From Patescibacteria group bacterium (GTDB lineage: Bacteria > Patescibacteria > Dojkabacteria > J137), in the NCBI GenBank assembly GCA_963169855.1, contig CAUJCN010000002.1, positions 558,001 through 622,000 on the forward strand: a DNA stretch of 64,000 nt, given 5' to 3'. Each line of letters begins with the position of its first letter. Within the stretch, counting starts at the first letter, position 1. Positions 34,427 to 41,230 of this stretch are shown here, piece after piece. The notes under the pieces are model-generated. The model was not told where the DNA came from and did not search any database. It was given only the letters and a program-made list of their open reading frames with translations. Made by a program: the position numbers and the translations under genes.

Positions 34427-35066
34427 ATGATAAAAAAGGTGATTCTTGAACAACTTGATGTCCAGTATTTTGAATAATTTCTAACTTCGAATTATTAATC
34501 AACTGATTAATCTCGTAAGCAATTCTTAAAGGAACAGGTTCGTCGTTTTCTCCCCACAAAAGCAGAGTAGGAGTATTAATTTTCTTTAACAATTCTGTTT
34601 GATCAAATGGAACAACCTTTCTGAAGATTTTTCCGAGTCCACGTTTATCTGCGTCTGTAAGATCAACAGAAATTTTCTGAGGTTTGAGATTCAATTTGTT
34701 ACTGATCCATTTCAAAACCTTGTATTTTTTTATCTTTAATTTAGTAATTAAAGTTGGTCTGTAGATCGATGGAGAACCTGTCAAAATTAGAGCTCTAAGC
34801 CACTCAGGTTGCTCACTTGCAATGAAGGTTGATATTCGTCCTCCGAAAGAATGGCCGAGTAAAATTACATCATTTAAATTCATTTTTGAAATTTTGCTCA
34901 TTACCCAAGAAGCGTATTCAGGAATTCCCCAATCATCAGAAACTAGAGGCTCGTCACCAAATCCAGGAAGGTCAATCGCAATGACTTCGTTAGGTTCAAA
35001 TCGTGAAGCAAATTCAACCCAAACTTTTCTATTTTGTCCCCAGCCGTGTAATACAACTATTTTCAT
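34392..35066 (-). CDS. Alpha/beta hydrolase
   Basis: A 224-residue alpha/beta hydrolase. It shows LHGWGQNRKVW (oxyanion region), the nucleophile elbow VILLGHSFGGR, LLLWGENDEPVP (acid) and the late histidine in NTGHQVVQESP, so the Ser-Asp-His triad is complete. The substrate is unknown; esters, amides or lactones are all possible. It is first in a predicted operon with murF and ddl, which hints at an envelope role. GATACT lies 6 nt before the ATG. Confidence 0.8.
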   Translation of the reverse strand: MKIVVLHGWGQNRKVWVEFASRFEPNEVIAIDLPGFGDEPLVSDDWGIPEYASWVMSKISKMNLNDVILLGHSFGGRISTFIASEQPEWLRALILTGSPSIYRPTLITKLKIKKYKVLKWISNKLNLKPQKISVDLTDADKRGLGKIFRKVVPFDQTELLKKINTPTLLLWGENDEPVPLRIAYEINQLINNSKLEIIQNTGHQVVQESPFLSYGIIKKFIESL

Positions 35067-35072
35067 AATTTT

Positions 35073-35078
35073 AGTATC
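35073..35078 (-). promoter_or_regulatory. -10-like box, leaderless hydrolase operon start
   Basis: GATACT on the minus strand, 6 nt upstream of the ATG at 35066. Confidence 0.35.
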
Positions 35079-35105
35079 TCATATTAAGTAATATTTGGTG
35101 TACGG

Positions 35106-35121
35106 CTCGCCACATGGCGAG
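35106..35121 (+). repeat. GC-rich hairpin in intergenic region
   Basis: CTCGCC / GGCGAG arms with an ACAT loop, GC-rich against its AT-rich surroundings. It is preceded by GGTGTAC, as in the palindrome at 10322-10337. Confidence 0.4.
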
Positions 35122-35200
35122 AATATCAAAATCCAAAAATCAAATCTCTAAAGATGAAACAGAAGAAACTTGACGTTTTAAAAAAATCGATTTTCGGTGA

Positions 35201-35206
35201 TATACT
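35201..35206 (+). promoter_or_regulatory. Extended -10 box, leaderless start at 35215
   Basis: TGA-TATACT, 8 nt upstream of the ATG. Confidence 0.4.
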
Positions 35207-35214
35207 GGAATATT

Positions 35215-35679
35215 ATGGAAATTCCTAAAACCCCAGAAAGAAGATTAACCTCAACTCATTTATCTGCAATTGTGGATGAGCTTGGAAGAGATGACACAAC
35301 AGATCCGTATTTTCAATATGCTCCTGTGGAAGGTGTCTTTGCACACAATCAACAACTAGGTGCAAAAAGAAATAGCGAACAATTCTTAAGAGCACTCTTT
35401 AGATTTTGGAAGAAGAGTAGAGATTCTGATAGAGAACTTCCAAGCTTGGAATTTGTGGCGGATCTAAAAATTCATTTTAAAGATAATTTCAATTTGGATT
35501 TGTATGTGCAGAACTTGAGAGAAGTCGTAGGGAAGGTTAAAGAAGTCGAAGATGACACTTTTAAGTTGTATTTAAAAAAATTTTTGAAAATACTTTTCAA
35601 CATTGCATATACACATCACCGAGTTGGGTTTCAGCACATTAATGATATTGGTTTGCTGGAATCACAGCTAGAAATTTGA
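35215..35679 (+). CDS. Hypothetical protein
   Basis: A 154-residue soluble, mostly helical protein with no recognised motif. ATG 35215 is chosen over an in-frame ATG at 35197, because the -10 box (35201-35206) lies between them. The gene heads a tight co-directional cluster leading to tsaD, but each of the next genes has small gaps that might hold further promoters. Confidence 0.45.
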   Translation: MEIPKTPERRLTSTHLSAIVDELGRDDTTDPYFQYAPVEGVFAHNQQLGAKRNSEQFLRALFRFWKKSRDSDRELPSLEFVADLKIHFKDNFNLDLYVQNLREVVGKVKEVEDDTFKLYLKKFLKILFNIAYTHHRVGFQHINDIGLLESQLEI

Positions 35680-35704
35680 TGTACACCAGTCTTTACTAAA
35701 TATT

Positions 35705-36409
35705 ATGAAACTTTCAGGATTAATTTTTGCAGCTGGACTCGGAACTCGCCTAAGACCAATAACTTTAACTACACCAAAGCCTTTAGTAAAGGTAAATGAA
35801 AAACCAATTCTTGAATATCAAATTGATTGGTTTGTTTCTTTAGGAATTTCAGAAATATTTATAAACACACATTATCTTTCTGCTCAATTCCTGTATCTTA
35901 CAGAAAAATACAAAGACCAATGTAAAATTATTCTAATAAATGAACCAGAGATTTTAGGTCACGGAGGAACTTTGGTTGAAGTTTTCAAACACACAGATAA
36001 TCAAATCTTAACTTGCAATGGAGATACAATTATAAAAATTTCAAACGAAGATATTCAAAAGCTAATTGAACTTCAGAATGCAATTGTTCTTTACAAAAAG
36101 GATTCAGATGTTTTGGGTTTCGATGAAGAAAACAACTTGATTAGACTAAGAGATATGAAAATTTCCAATTCTAAAGAAACATACTCAGCTGATTTTGCTG
36201 GAATAGCAGTATTCACAAAAGACTACATTGAATTCTCAGAACATCCCGTAGGATTTTTAGGATTGTTTGGAAATAAGGATATCATAGAAATAAACGGTAA
36301 ATCTGGAAAACTAATCAAGGGCTTAATTCCGTCAGAAATTTCCAGATATGAAATAACAGTTCAAGAAGATATTCATAAAGTCGAAGAATTACTTAAGCAA
36401 AATGAATAG
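35705..36409 (+). CDS. Sugar-1-phosphate nucleotidyltransferase
   Basis: A 234-residue Rossmann-like nucleotidyltransferase. GLIFAAGLGTRLRPITLTTPKPLVKV is the G-x-G-T-R-L nucleotide-binding start shared by RfbA, GalU and GlmU. ILTCNGDTII holds the metal aspartate and EILGHGGTLVEV the sugar contact. It lacks the C-terminal left-handed helix acyltransferase, so it makes an NDP-sugar only. The donor and sugar cannot be fixed, but it should feed the surface glycosyltransferases. It overlaps the Nudix gene by 8 nt. Confidence 0.8.
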   Translation: MKLSGLIFAAGLGTRLRPITLTTPKPLVKVNEKPILEYQIDWFVSLGISEIFINTHYLSAQFLYLTEKYKDQCKIILINEPEILGHGGTLVEVFKHTDNQILTCNGDTIIKISNEDIQKLIELQNAIVLYKKDSDVLGFDEENNLIRLRDMKISNSKETYSADFAGIAVFTKDYIEFSEHPVGFLGLFGNKDIIEINGKSGKLIKGLIPSEISRYEITVQEDIHKVEELLKQNE

Positions 36410-36956
36410 AGGTGTATTTGTAATAATTAGAAAACTGATCGAAGAACAGCACGTTTACTTGTGTTTAAATCGCCGAGATCCAGTTTTGAAGTATCCAGCT
36501 GGAGTCTTTGAATTACCAGGTGGTGGAGTGGATGAAGGTGAAGATTTAAAATCAGCAGTTACCAGAGAGGTTCTCGAAGAGTTGGGTTGGGATATTTCGG
36601 AAATCCAAGGTCAACTAAGCTTTTTTAGTGATTTTGCAAAACCTGGGTCGGAAAGTAGCTACTATGTTTTAGATCTTCCAACAGAATGGGATTTAGAAAT
36701 CACTTTGAGCCATGAACACGTTGGCTTTAGCTGGAAAACGATTCAGCAAATAGATGGACTCAAAAGATACGATATGATCGCTCTGATAAGAGATATGATA
36801 TGTCTTGTAGATGGAGATTTAACTAGAACAGGTGTTGATGGAGACTTTTACTTCGAATTAGCAGACGGAGCTTACAGATGTCGTTATGGAGAGAAGCGGA
36901 TTTCACTTTCAGAGAACAGGGAAGAATTGCCAATTTCTTTACTGAATAAGGTATAA
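36402..36956 (+). CDS. Nudix hydrolase
   Basis: A 184-residue Nudix protein. Residues 41-63 form a perfect Nudix box (G-x5-E-x7-REUXEEXGU, here GG..EGE..REVLEELGW). It hydrolyses a nucleoside diphosphate linked to another group; the exact substrate is open. The C-terminal ~60 residues extend beyond the minimal domain. It is coupled to the NDP-sugar enzyme upstream, so it could remove unwanted NDP-sugars or damaged nucleotides. Confidence 0.85.
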   Translation: MNRGVFVIIRKLIEEQHVYLCLNRRDPVLKYPAGVFELPGGGVDEGEDLKSAVTREVLEELGWDISEIQGQLSFFSDFAKPGSESSYYVLDLPTEWDLEITLSHEHVGFSWKTIQQIDGLKRYDMIALIRDMICLVDGDLTRTGVDGDFYFELADGAYRCRYGEKRISLSENREELPISLLNKV

Positions 36957-36976
36957 TTGGGTATTTACATTACCTT

Positions 36977-37471
36977 ATGAACGTTCTTTACATTCCTGGC
37001 TTTTCAGCTAAAAATTTAGCAGAAATGAATGTTAACTCACAAGCACTAGAATCTAGTGGGCATTCTGTGACAAAAGTGAATTGGGAACACTGGGGTAATC
37101 CGGATGCTTCTTGGAATCTAGAAATTGCCCTAGAATTGATAAGAAGTTTAAAGGTAACTCCAGACATTATTGTCGCAAAGTCAATTGGGACACTCGGAGC
37201 AGTGAATTTTTTAAAAGAAACTCAATTCTCAAAAATTATTCTACTCGGTATTCCTGTATTGGATTTAAGCGAAGAAGATTTGAAATCGTATTCAGTATTG
37301 AAGGATTTCAAGAACAGAGTTGTTCTTGTCCATAATAGATTTGATAATCATGGAACTTTGGAAGATTTGTCAAAACACATAGATCTATCAGAATTCGATG
37401 TGAGAGTAGTTGAGGCGGATCATCATTCTTATCAATATCCAGAACTTGTAACTCAATTAGTAAATGAATAA
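36977..37471 (+). CDS. Small alpha/beta hydrolase (RBBP9/YdeN-like)
   Basis: A 164-residue minimal alpha/beta hydrolase. LYIPGF at the start, the serine elbow IIVAKSIGTLGAVNFL, VVLVHNRFDNHGT (acid region) and VVEADHHSYQYPE (histidine) suggest an intact triad. Substrate unknown. A TATAAT about 20 nt upstream may allow separate transcription, and the stop overlaps tsaD by 8 nt. Confidence 0.65.
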   Translation: MNVLYIPGFSAKNLAEMNVNSQALESSGHSVTKVNWEHWGNPDASWNLEIALELIRSLKVTPDIIVAKSIGTLGAVNFLKETQFSKIILLGIPVLDLSEEDLKSYSVLKDFKNRVVLVHNRFDNHGTLEDLSKHIDLSEFDVRVVEADHHSYQYPELVTQLVNE

Positions 37472-38648
37472 TCAACCTTTAATTCTTGCAATAGATACTT
37501 CTTGCGATGAGACATCCGTTGCAGTTTTGCGTGGTTTTAGAATACTTTCAAATTTACTTCCTTCTCAGGCAGCTATGCATCGTGAGTGGGGTGGAGTAGT
37601 TCCAAGTTTGGCTAAACTTGCTCATCAAGAAAAAATTGATGGTGTTGTGACAAGAGCTTTGAAACTTTCTGGAGTGCAGATCGAGAATATTGATGTTTTC
37701 GCTGTAACTTATGGTCCAGGACTCGCAATTGCATTAGAAATCGGTATTAAAAAAGCAAAAGAGTTGGCCACAAAATACAACAAACCACTTATTGCCGTTA
37801 ATCATATGGAAGGTCATTTGTTTTCTGCTTTTGCAGAAAGGAAATCTCAAAAAGCAAATTTAGCCGATCAGCAAGAAGTAGATCCCGCATTTAATGCGGG
37901 ATCTGGTTCCTTACCAGCACTGGGTGTTTTGGTTTCGGGAGGTCATACAGAATTTATTTTGGTAAATGGGTATGGTTCTTACAAGTTACTTGGAGAAACT
38001 TTAGACGATGCATGCGGAGAAGCTTACGATAAATGCGGAAGACTTTTAGGACTAGGTTATCCAGCTGGCCCAGCTATTACCAAGTTTGCGAAAGAAAGAA
38101 GAAAATCAGTAAATGTTGAGTTTAAAAATGACATGCAATCATATGTAGCCACACTTACACATAGCTCGAGTAGATCCCTTGTCGAGCAAGGGATGACAAA
38201 ACAATATTCACTACCTGTTCCAATGGCGAATTCAAAAGACTTCAACATGAGTTATTCCGGTTTGAAATCTGCGTTCTCTCGTTTAGTTTCGGAAAACGAG
38301 ATGACTAAAGAATTTGTTATGGATATGTGCGTTTTGTTTGAAGCTGTTGCTCTTAAACAAGTTACACTAAAGATTCAACAGATTCTAAAAACACATTCCG
38401 TTAAAGAAATTTGGCTGGGTGGAGGTGTGGTTGCCAGCCCACGATTACGATCCGAAGTCAGAAAAGTGTTCAAAGGAAAAGTTAGATTTCCACATACAAA
38501 AAAACTTACAGGAGATAACGCTGCAATGATTGCAGTTGCTGCTAATTTGAAAGTTCAAAACTACGGATTTGATCATAATCCAGAAAAAGGGGTCTTCCTC
38601 AAAGATTTCGAAAAAATCGATCGAGACCCAAGTCTTACTCTTGCATAA
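37464..38648 (+). CDS. tsaD: tRNA N6-adenosine threonylcarbamoyltransferase with two repeat-derived inserts
   Basis: A 394-residue enzyme that, with TsaB/TsaE, makes t6A37 on ANN-decoding tRNAs. The metal histidines H114 and H118 (NHMEGH), LVSGGHTEF, DDACGEAYDK and MSYSGLKSA are present. The protein is ~50 residues longer than usual. Two extra stretches sit between conserved blocks: about 126-150 and about 220-250. Each contains a palindromic DNA repeat read in frame (37880-37904, residues 139-147; 38174-38194, residues 237-244). Both lie between conserved motifs, so activity is probably kept. Confidence 0.9.
   Translation: MNNQPLILAIDTSCDETSVAVLRGFRILSNLLPSQAAMHREWGGVVPSLAKLAHQEKIDGVVTRALKLSGVQIENIDVFAVTYGPGLAIALEIGIKKAKELATKYNKPLIAVNHMEGHLFSAFAERKSQKANLADQQEVDPAFNAGSGSLPALGVLVSGGHTEFILVNGYGSYKLLGETLDDACGEAYDKCGRLLGLGYPAGPAITKFAKERRKSVNVEFKNDMQSYVATLTHSSSRSLVEQGMTKQYSLPVPMANSKDFNMSYSGLKSAFSRLVSENEMTKEFVMDMCVLFEAVALKQVTLKIQQILKTHSVKEIWLGGGVVASPRLRSEVRKVFKGKVRFPHTKKLTGDNAAMIAVAANLKVQNYGFDHNPEKGVFLKDFEKIDRDPSLTLA
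37880..37904 (+). repeat. REP-like palindrome inside tsaD (1)
   Basis: Perfect 11-bp arms starting AGATCCCGCAT around TTA. It differs from 15271-15295 by one base per arm and is translated as part of VDPAFNAGSG. Confidence 0.8.
38174..38194 (+). repeat. REP-like palindrome inside tsaD (2)
   Basis: ATCCCTTG / CAAGGGAT arms around TCGAG. It shares the AGATCCC start and the trailing GATGACA with common REP-like elements, and is translated as SRSLVEQGMTK. Confidence 0.7.
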
Positions 38649-38668
38649 TCCAACATACATGATATTAT
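38641..38668 (+). promoter_or_regulatory. Promoter for candidate RNA
   Basis: TTGCAT (38641-38646), a 16-nt spacer and TATTAT (38663-38668). It overlaps the end of tsaD and points into the GC-rich island, with a predicted start near 38675. Confidence 0.5.
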
Positions 38669-38674
38669 CCACGT

Positions 38675-38820
38675 ATCCCAAGGACGTCCAGCCTAGGGAA
38701 ATCCTTAAGGAAAGGAGGAGCTTCATCATGATGAGCTGCTGCTTTACCGCCACCTAGTCGCAGGCCGTGACATGGTGGCACCTTAACCGAGGCGCAGGAG
38801 GAAACCCCTCCTGCGTCTCA
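38675..38820 (+). ncRNA. Candidate structured RNA in a GC-rich island
   Basis: A 146-nt stretch clearly richer in G+C than both neighbours, with no long ORF. Visible pairings: GCCACC (38749-38754) with GGTGGC (38774-38779); a hairpin around CTTCATCATGATGAG; short palindromes GGACGTCC and CCTTAAGG; and a 12-bp stem at 38790-38801/38807-38818. It also has AAAGGAGGAG (38711-38720), the best Shine-Dalgarno-like sequence in the window, 7 nt before an ATG that opens the nine-codon frame MMSCCFTAT. It could be an RNA gene, a leader-peptide element or a transferred piece. I do not recognise a known family. Confidence 0.4.
38790..38818. terminator. Strong GC-rich hairpin, possible terminator
   Basis: A 12-bp stem (AGGCGCAGGAGG with one G-T pair) and a 5-nt loop. 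It lies 7 nt beyond the stop of the minus-strand gene and at the end of the candidate plus-strand RNA. No T-run follows in either direction, so it is not a standard intrinsic terminator. Confidence 0.4.
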
Positions 38821-38825
38821 CAAAC

Positions 38826-39608
38826 CTAGAAAGGAAAACTATGAACTTCTCCAGAACGTGTCTTCACCAAAATCTTCGAGTTAGATGAATTAGAGAAATT
38901 ATGAAAATCTAAGTCATGAACATTAGAATGAGAATCTTCAGAAAGAATATGAGCTTTTGTTAAGGAATCAGTATTAATCAAAACAAAATCAGGATCAGTG
39001 AAGAGAGGAGTATGGCCGAACTTTGTAGAACTTTGTTTTGGCGTACTTCGATCGTATTCAGAAATAATTACAGCACTATTTGCAATTCCTAAATCAGAAT
39101 CATGTTGGGCTGTTCCAAGTTGTGGAATTTGAATTCTCCATTCTTCATTTCCAGTTGCAGAATACAAATTTGAGTAAAGGATTAGAAAGTCATCAAAGTT
39201 ATTTTCTGCAGAAAGAAAGTGTTTTACCGCATCAAGAATGAAAGGTGTTTTAATTCCGCGAGAGTTGAAGGTAAGTTCGTTATCCTTTACAATTTTGTTT
39301 CTTTCTCTGTCTATCTGCAAAAAGAATCCACCAGTATCGTCACTAAAGAAATGTTTATCGGGATTAATCTTTTGAACCTCAATTAACAAATCTAGAAATT
39401 TTATAAACTCAGGAGAAACATCAATTGGTAATCCAGTTTCAGAATGATTGAATTTATTGGCGGAACTTCCTTTTACTGCAGAGTTCAAATCATTGTCGGT
39501 AAACTTAATAAAAGATGAAAGTGCTTCTGCGAATTTATCAGGAACTTCTGATCTTGATCGCAACAACACTTCGCTAGTACCGTAAGGAAATCGGATTTGA
39601 TATATCAT
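38826..39608 (-). CDS. Degenerate ApbE-like protein
   Basis: A 260-residue protein whose order of blocks follows ApbE but with key residues changed. FIKFTDNDLNSAVKG aligns with the FTRFNEDSELSNLN block; FNSRGIKTPFILDAVKHFL with LGGCGKGYALDQSKDIL; NSAVIISEYDRS with NEALASSGGWAR; and LINTDSLTKAHILSED with the late I-ADSLATT block. The GGGD motif and the Mg/FAD-binding residues are missing, so FMN transfer is unlikely. The alignment is by eye against the intact ApbE at 30091-30966. It may bind flavin or have a new role. A leaderless start is predicted. Confidence 0.5.
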   Translation of the reverse strand: MIYQIRFPYGTSEVLLRSRSEVPDKFAEALSSFIKFTDNDLNSAVKGSSANKFNHSETGLPIDVSPEFIKFLDLLIEVQKINPDKHFFSDDTGGFFLQIDRERNKIVKDNELTFNSRGIKTPFILDAVKHFLSAENNFDDFLILYSNLYSATGNEEWRIQIPQLGTAQHDSDLGIANSAVIISEYDRSTPKQSSTKFGHTPLFTDPDFVLINTDSLTKAHILSEDSHSNVHDLDFHNFSNSSNSKILVKTRSGEVHSFPF

Positions 39609-39614
39609 ATAGAT

Positions 39615-39620
39615 AGTATA
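39615..39620 (-). promoter_or_regulatory. -10 box, leaderless start at 39608
   Basis: TATACT on the minus strand, 6 nt upstream of the ATG. Confidence 0.45.
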
Positions 39621-39781
39621 AGGTAAAAGGGGTAAAGATCAAAGATAAAAGATTAAACTTCAAATCTCGACAGTAGTTCAAATATTTTCTACCTTTTGGT
39701 TTTGTTCTTTTAACCTTTTAAAATTGGCGATTACTTGAACTTTCCTTTATTATGTAAGTAGAAAAATCTTAGTGTATACAA

Positions 39782-40345
39782 ATGCCAGTTAAACGACCTT
39801 TTAATTTACTACAACCCATTAAACCAGCACTCACATTGTGGGACAAAATTTACGACTGGGTTTTATGGAGAGCGAGAATTGTAATTCTGGTAACAATAAT
39901 TCTAATTACTGGGATTTTCGTTGGGAAAGTCGTTGTGGATACAGATGCAAAAAACAAAACTAAAGAAATTGCTTCTGTAGAATCAAGATTGAAGGTTTTA
40001 GAAACAGCATATGAATCTGAATTCAGAAATCTTTTTAGAAGAGAAGATGATTACGAAGAACTTTGGAATGTTGGTTCAGCTTACACAGCAGTTATTCAAG
40101 AAATAGGAAGTTACATAGGAGGAAATGTAAATTTAAATGTAAGAGTTCAAGATAACAAAATTACTATTTTTGGAACTGAAGATTTGAGTGTATTAAATCA
40201 AGTAGAGGTAGCGATGAAAAGTTCTACTTCTTTCAAAAACGTTTTTGTAAACAGCTTAACAGTTGATTCGGGACAAGAAGGTTTGAACCAAGGAGATTAT
40301 ATTTTATCTGCAGAAATAGTTGCAGCCGAAAGACCACAATTGTAA
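39782..40345 (+). CDS. PilN-like type IV pilus assembly protein
   Basis: A 187-residue bitopic protein: a ~32-residue cytosolic start with NLLQPIKPALTLWDK, one membrane helix (about 33-53), a coiled-coil-like stretch (about 55-90) and a small alpha/beta domain. The layout and order (followed by a PilO-like gene) fit PilN, which links the inner-membrane platform to the cytosolic PilM. Sequence similarity alone is weak. The stop overlaps the next start by one base (TAATG). Confidence 0.55.
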   Translation: MPVKRPFNLLQPIKPALTLWDKIYDWVLWRARIVILVTIILITGIFVGKVVVDTDAKNKTKEIASVESRLKVLETAYESEFRNLFRREDDYEELWNVGSAYTAVIQEIGSYIGGNVNLNVRVQDNKITIFGTEDLSVLNQVEVAMKSSTSFKNVFVNSLTVDSGQEGLNQGDYILSAEIVAAERPQL

Positions 40346-40986
40346 TGGACGCACAAAAATCTAGACGACAAAGATTAAACGAATTATTAGAAACCACAAA
40401 AGGTAAAACCTACTTTGTTGTTTTCGTAACGTTTGGATTTACAGCTTTGATGATTTTGATGGGATTACTTCCTTCATACTCAGCATTTGTAAAACAGTTA
40501 GAGCAGAATCAGCGTAGAGCAGAGCATATAACAAATCTAAAAGGAAAACTAAGCGTGATGGAAGATCTTGTTGTTGAGAACCAAGAAAAAGAAGCAATCA
40601 AAAACATTTTCAACAAAATTATGCCAAACGGATTTAATCAAGTTGATTATGTTTTAGAGATAGAGGAGTTCGCTAGAACAAGCGGATTAGGTTTGAATGG
40701 ATTAACTTTTGCAATTTCTGATGATGTAGCAAATTCTATTCCAAGTGTTCGATTAGACGACAAAGTAAGAGGAATGATGATTAATATTCAATTAGATGGA
40801 GATAGAGAAGCTTTGCCTGAATTCATTCTAGATTTAGAAAACTCGATCAGGCTTTACACAATTAAAGATTTGACGTCAATTAGAAAATCAGATGGAGAGC
40901 TTGCCGAAGATGGATTCTTGCGACCTTACAGATTTACGCTTTTAGTAGAAACTTATTATTTCGACACACAAGTACAAGATGAATAA
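40345..40986 (+). CDS. PilO-like type IV pilus assembly protein
   Basis: A 213-residue bitopic protein with a short cytosolic start, one membrane helix (about 23-45, YFVVFVTFGFTALMILMGLLPSY), a coiled-coil (about 48-85) and a ferredoxin-like outer domain, the design of PilO. It pairs with PilN in the alignment complex. PilM, PilB, PilC, PilT and pilins are not visible here, so they would have to be elsewhere. It overlaps the next gene by 8 nt. Confidence 0.6.
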   Translation: MDAQKSRRQRLNELLETTKGKTYFVVFVTFGFTALMILMGLLPSYSAFVKQLEQNQRRAEHITNLKGKLSVMEDLVVENQEKEAIKNIFNKIMPNGFNQVDYVLEIEEFARTSGLGLNGLTFAISDDVANSIPSVRLDDKVRGMMINIQLDGDREALPEFILDLENSIRLYTIKDLTSIRKSDGELAEDGFLRPYRFTLLVETYYFDTQVQDE

Positions 40987-41227
40987 AGCCTGGAGAAACT
41001 TATTAATAATCGGAATTATAGCTTTGGGAGCAACTATTGCTTGGGAAATATATCAAGCTGCGGATGGTGGAAGGGAGAACTTCAATCCATTTGTAAATCA
41101 ACTTCCAAACGACGAATTATTCTCAGATGAACTTGAAAAACACATTCAAGATGGCCAAGCAAATCTTGTTCTAAACGAACCTGTTGTTCAAGAAACTGAC
41201 GAAACTATTTTAGAGACTGAAGAATAA
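40979..41227 (+). CDS. Small bitopic protein after PilO-like gene
   Basis: An 82-residue protein with one membrane helix (about 6-24) and an acidic outer tail (NPFVNQLPNDELFSDELEKH). Its place after PilN- and PilO-like genes is that of PilP, but it is much shorter and has no lipobox or beta-domain. It is best read as an uncharacterised third member of the pilus operon. Confidence 0.45.
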   Translation: MNKAWRNLLIIGIIALGATIAWEIYQAADGGRENFNPFVNQLPNDELFSDELEKHIQDGQANLVLNEPVVQETDETILETEE

Positions 41228-41230
41228 TTT

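Noticed and set aside
35170..35206. TTGACG/TATACT promoter pair before 35215
   Set aside because: The spacer is 25 nt, too long; only the -10 box is kept.
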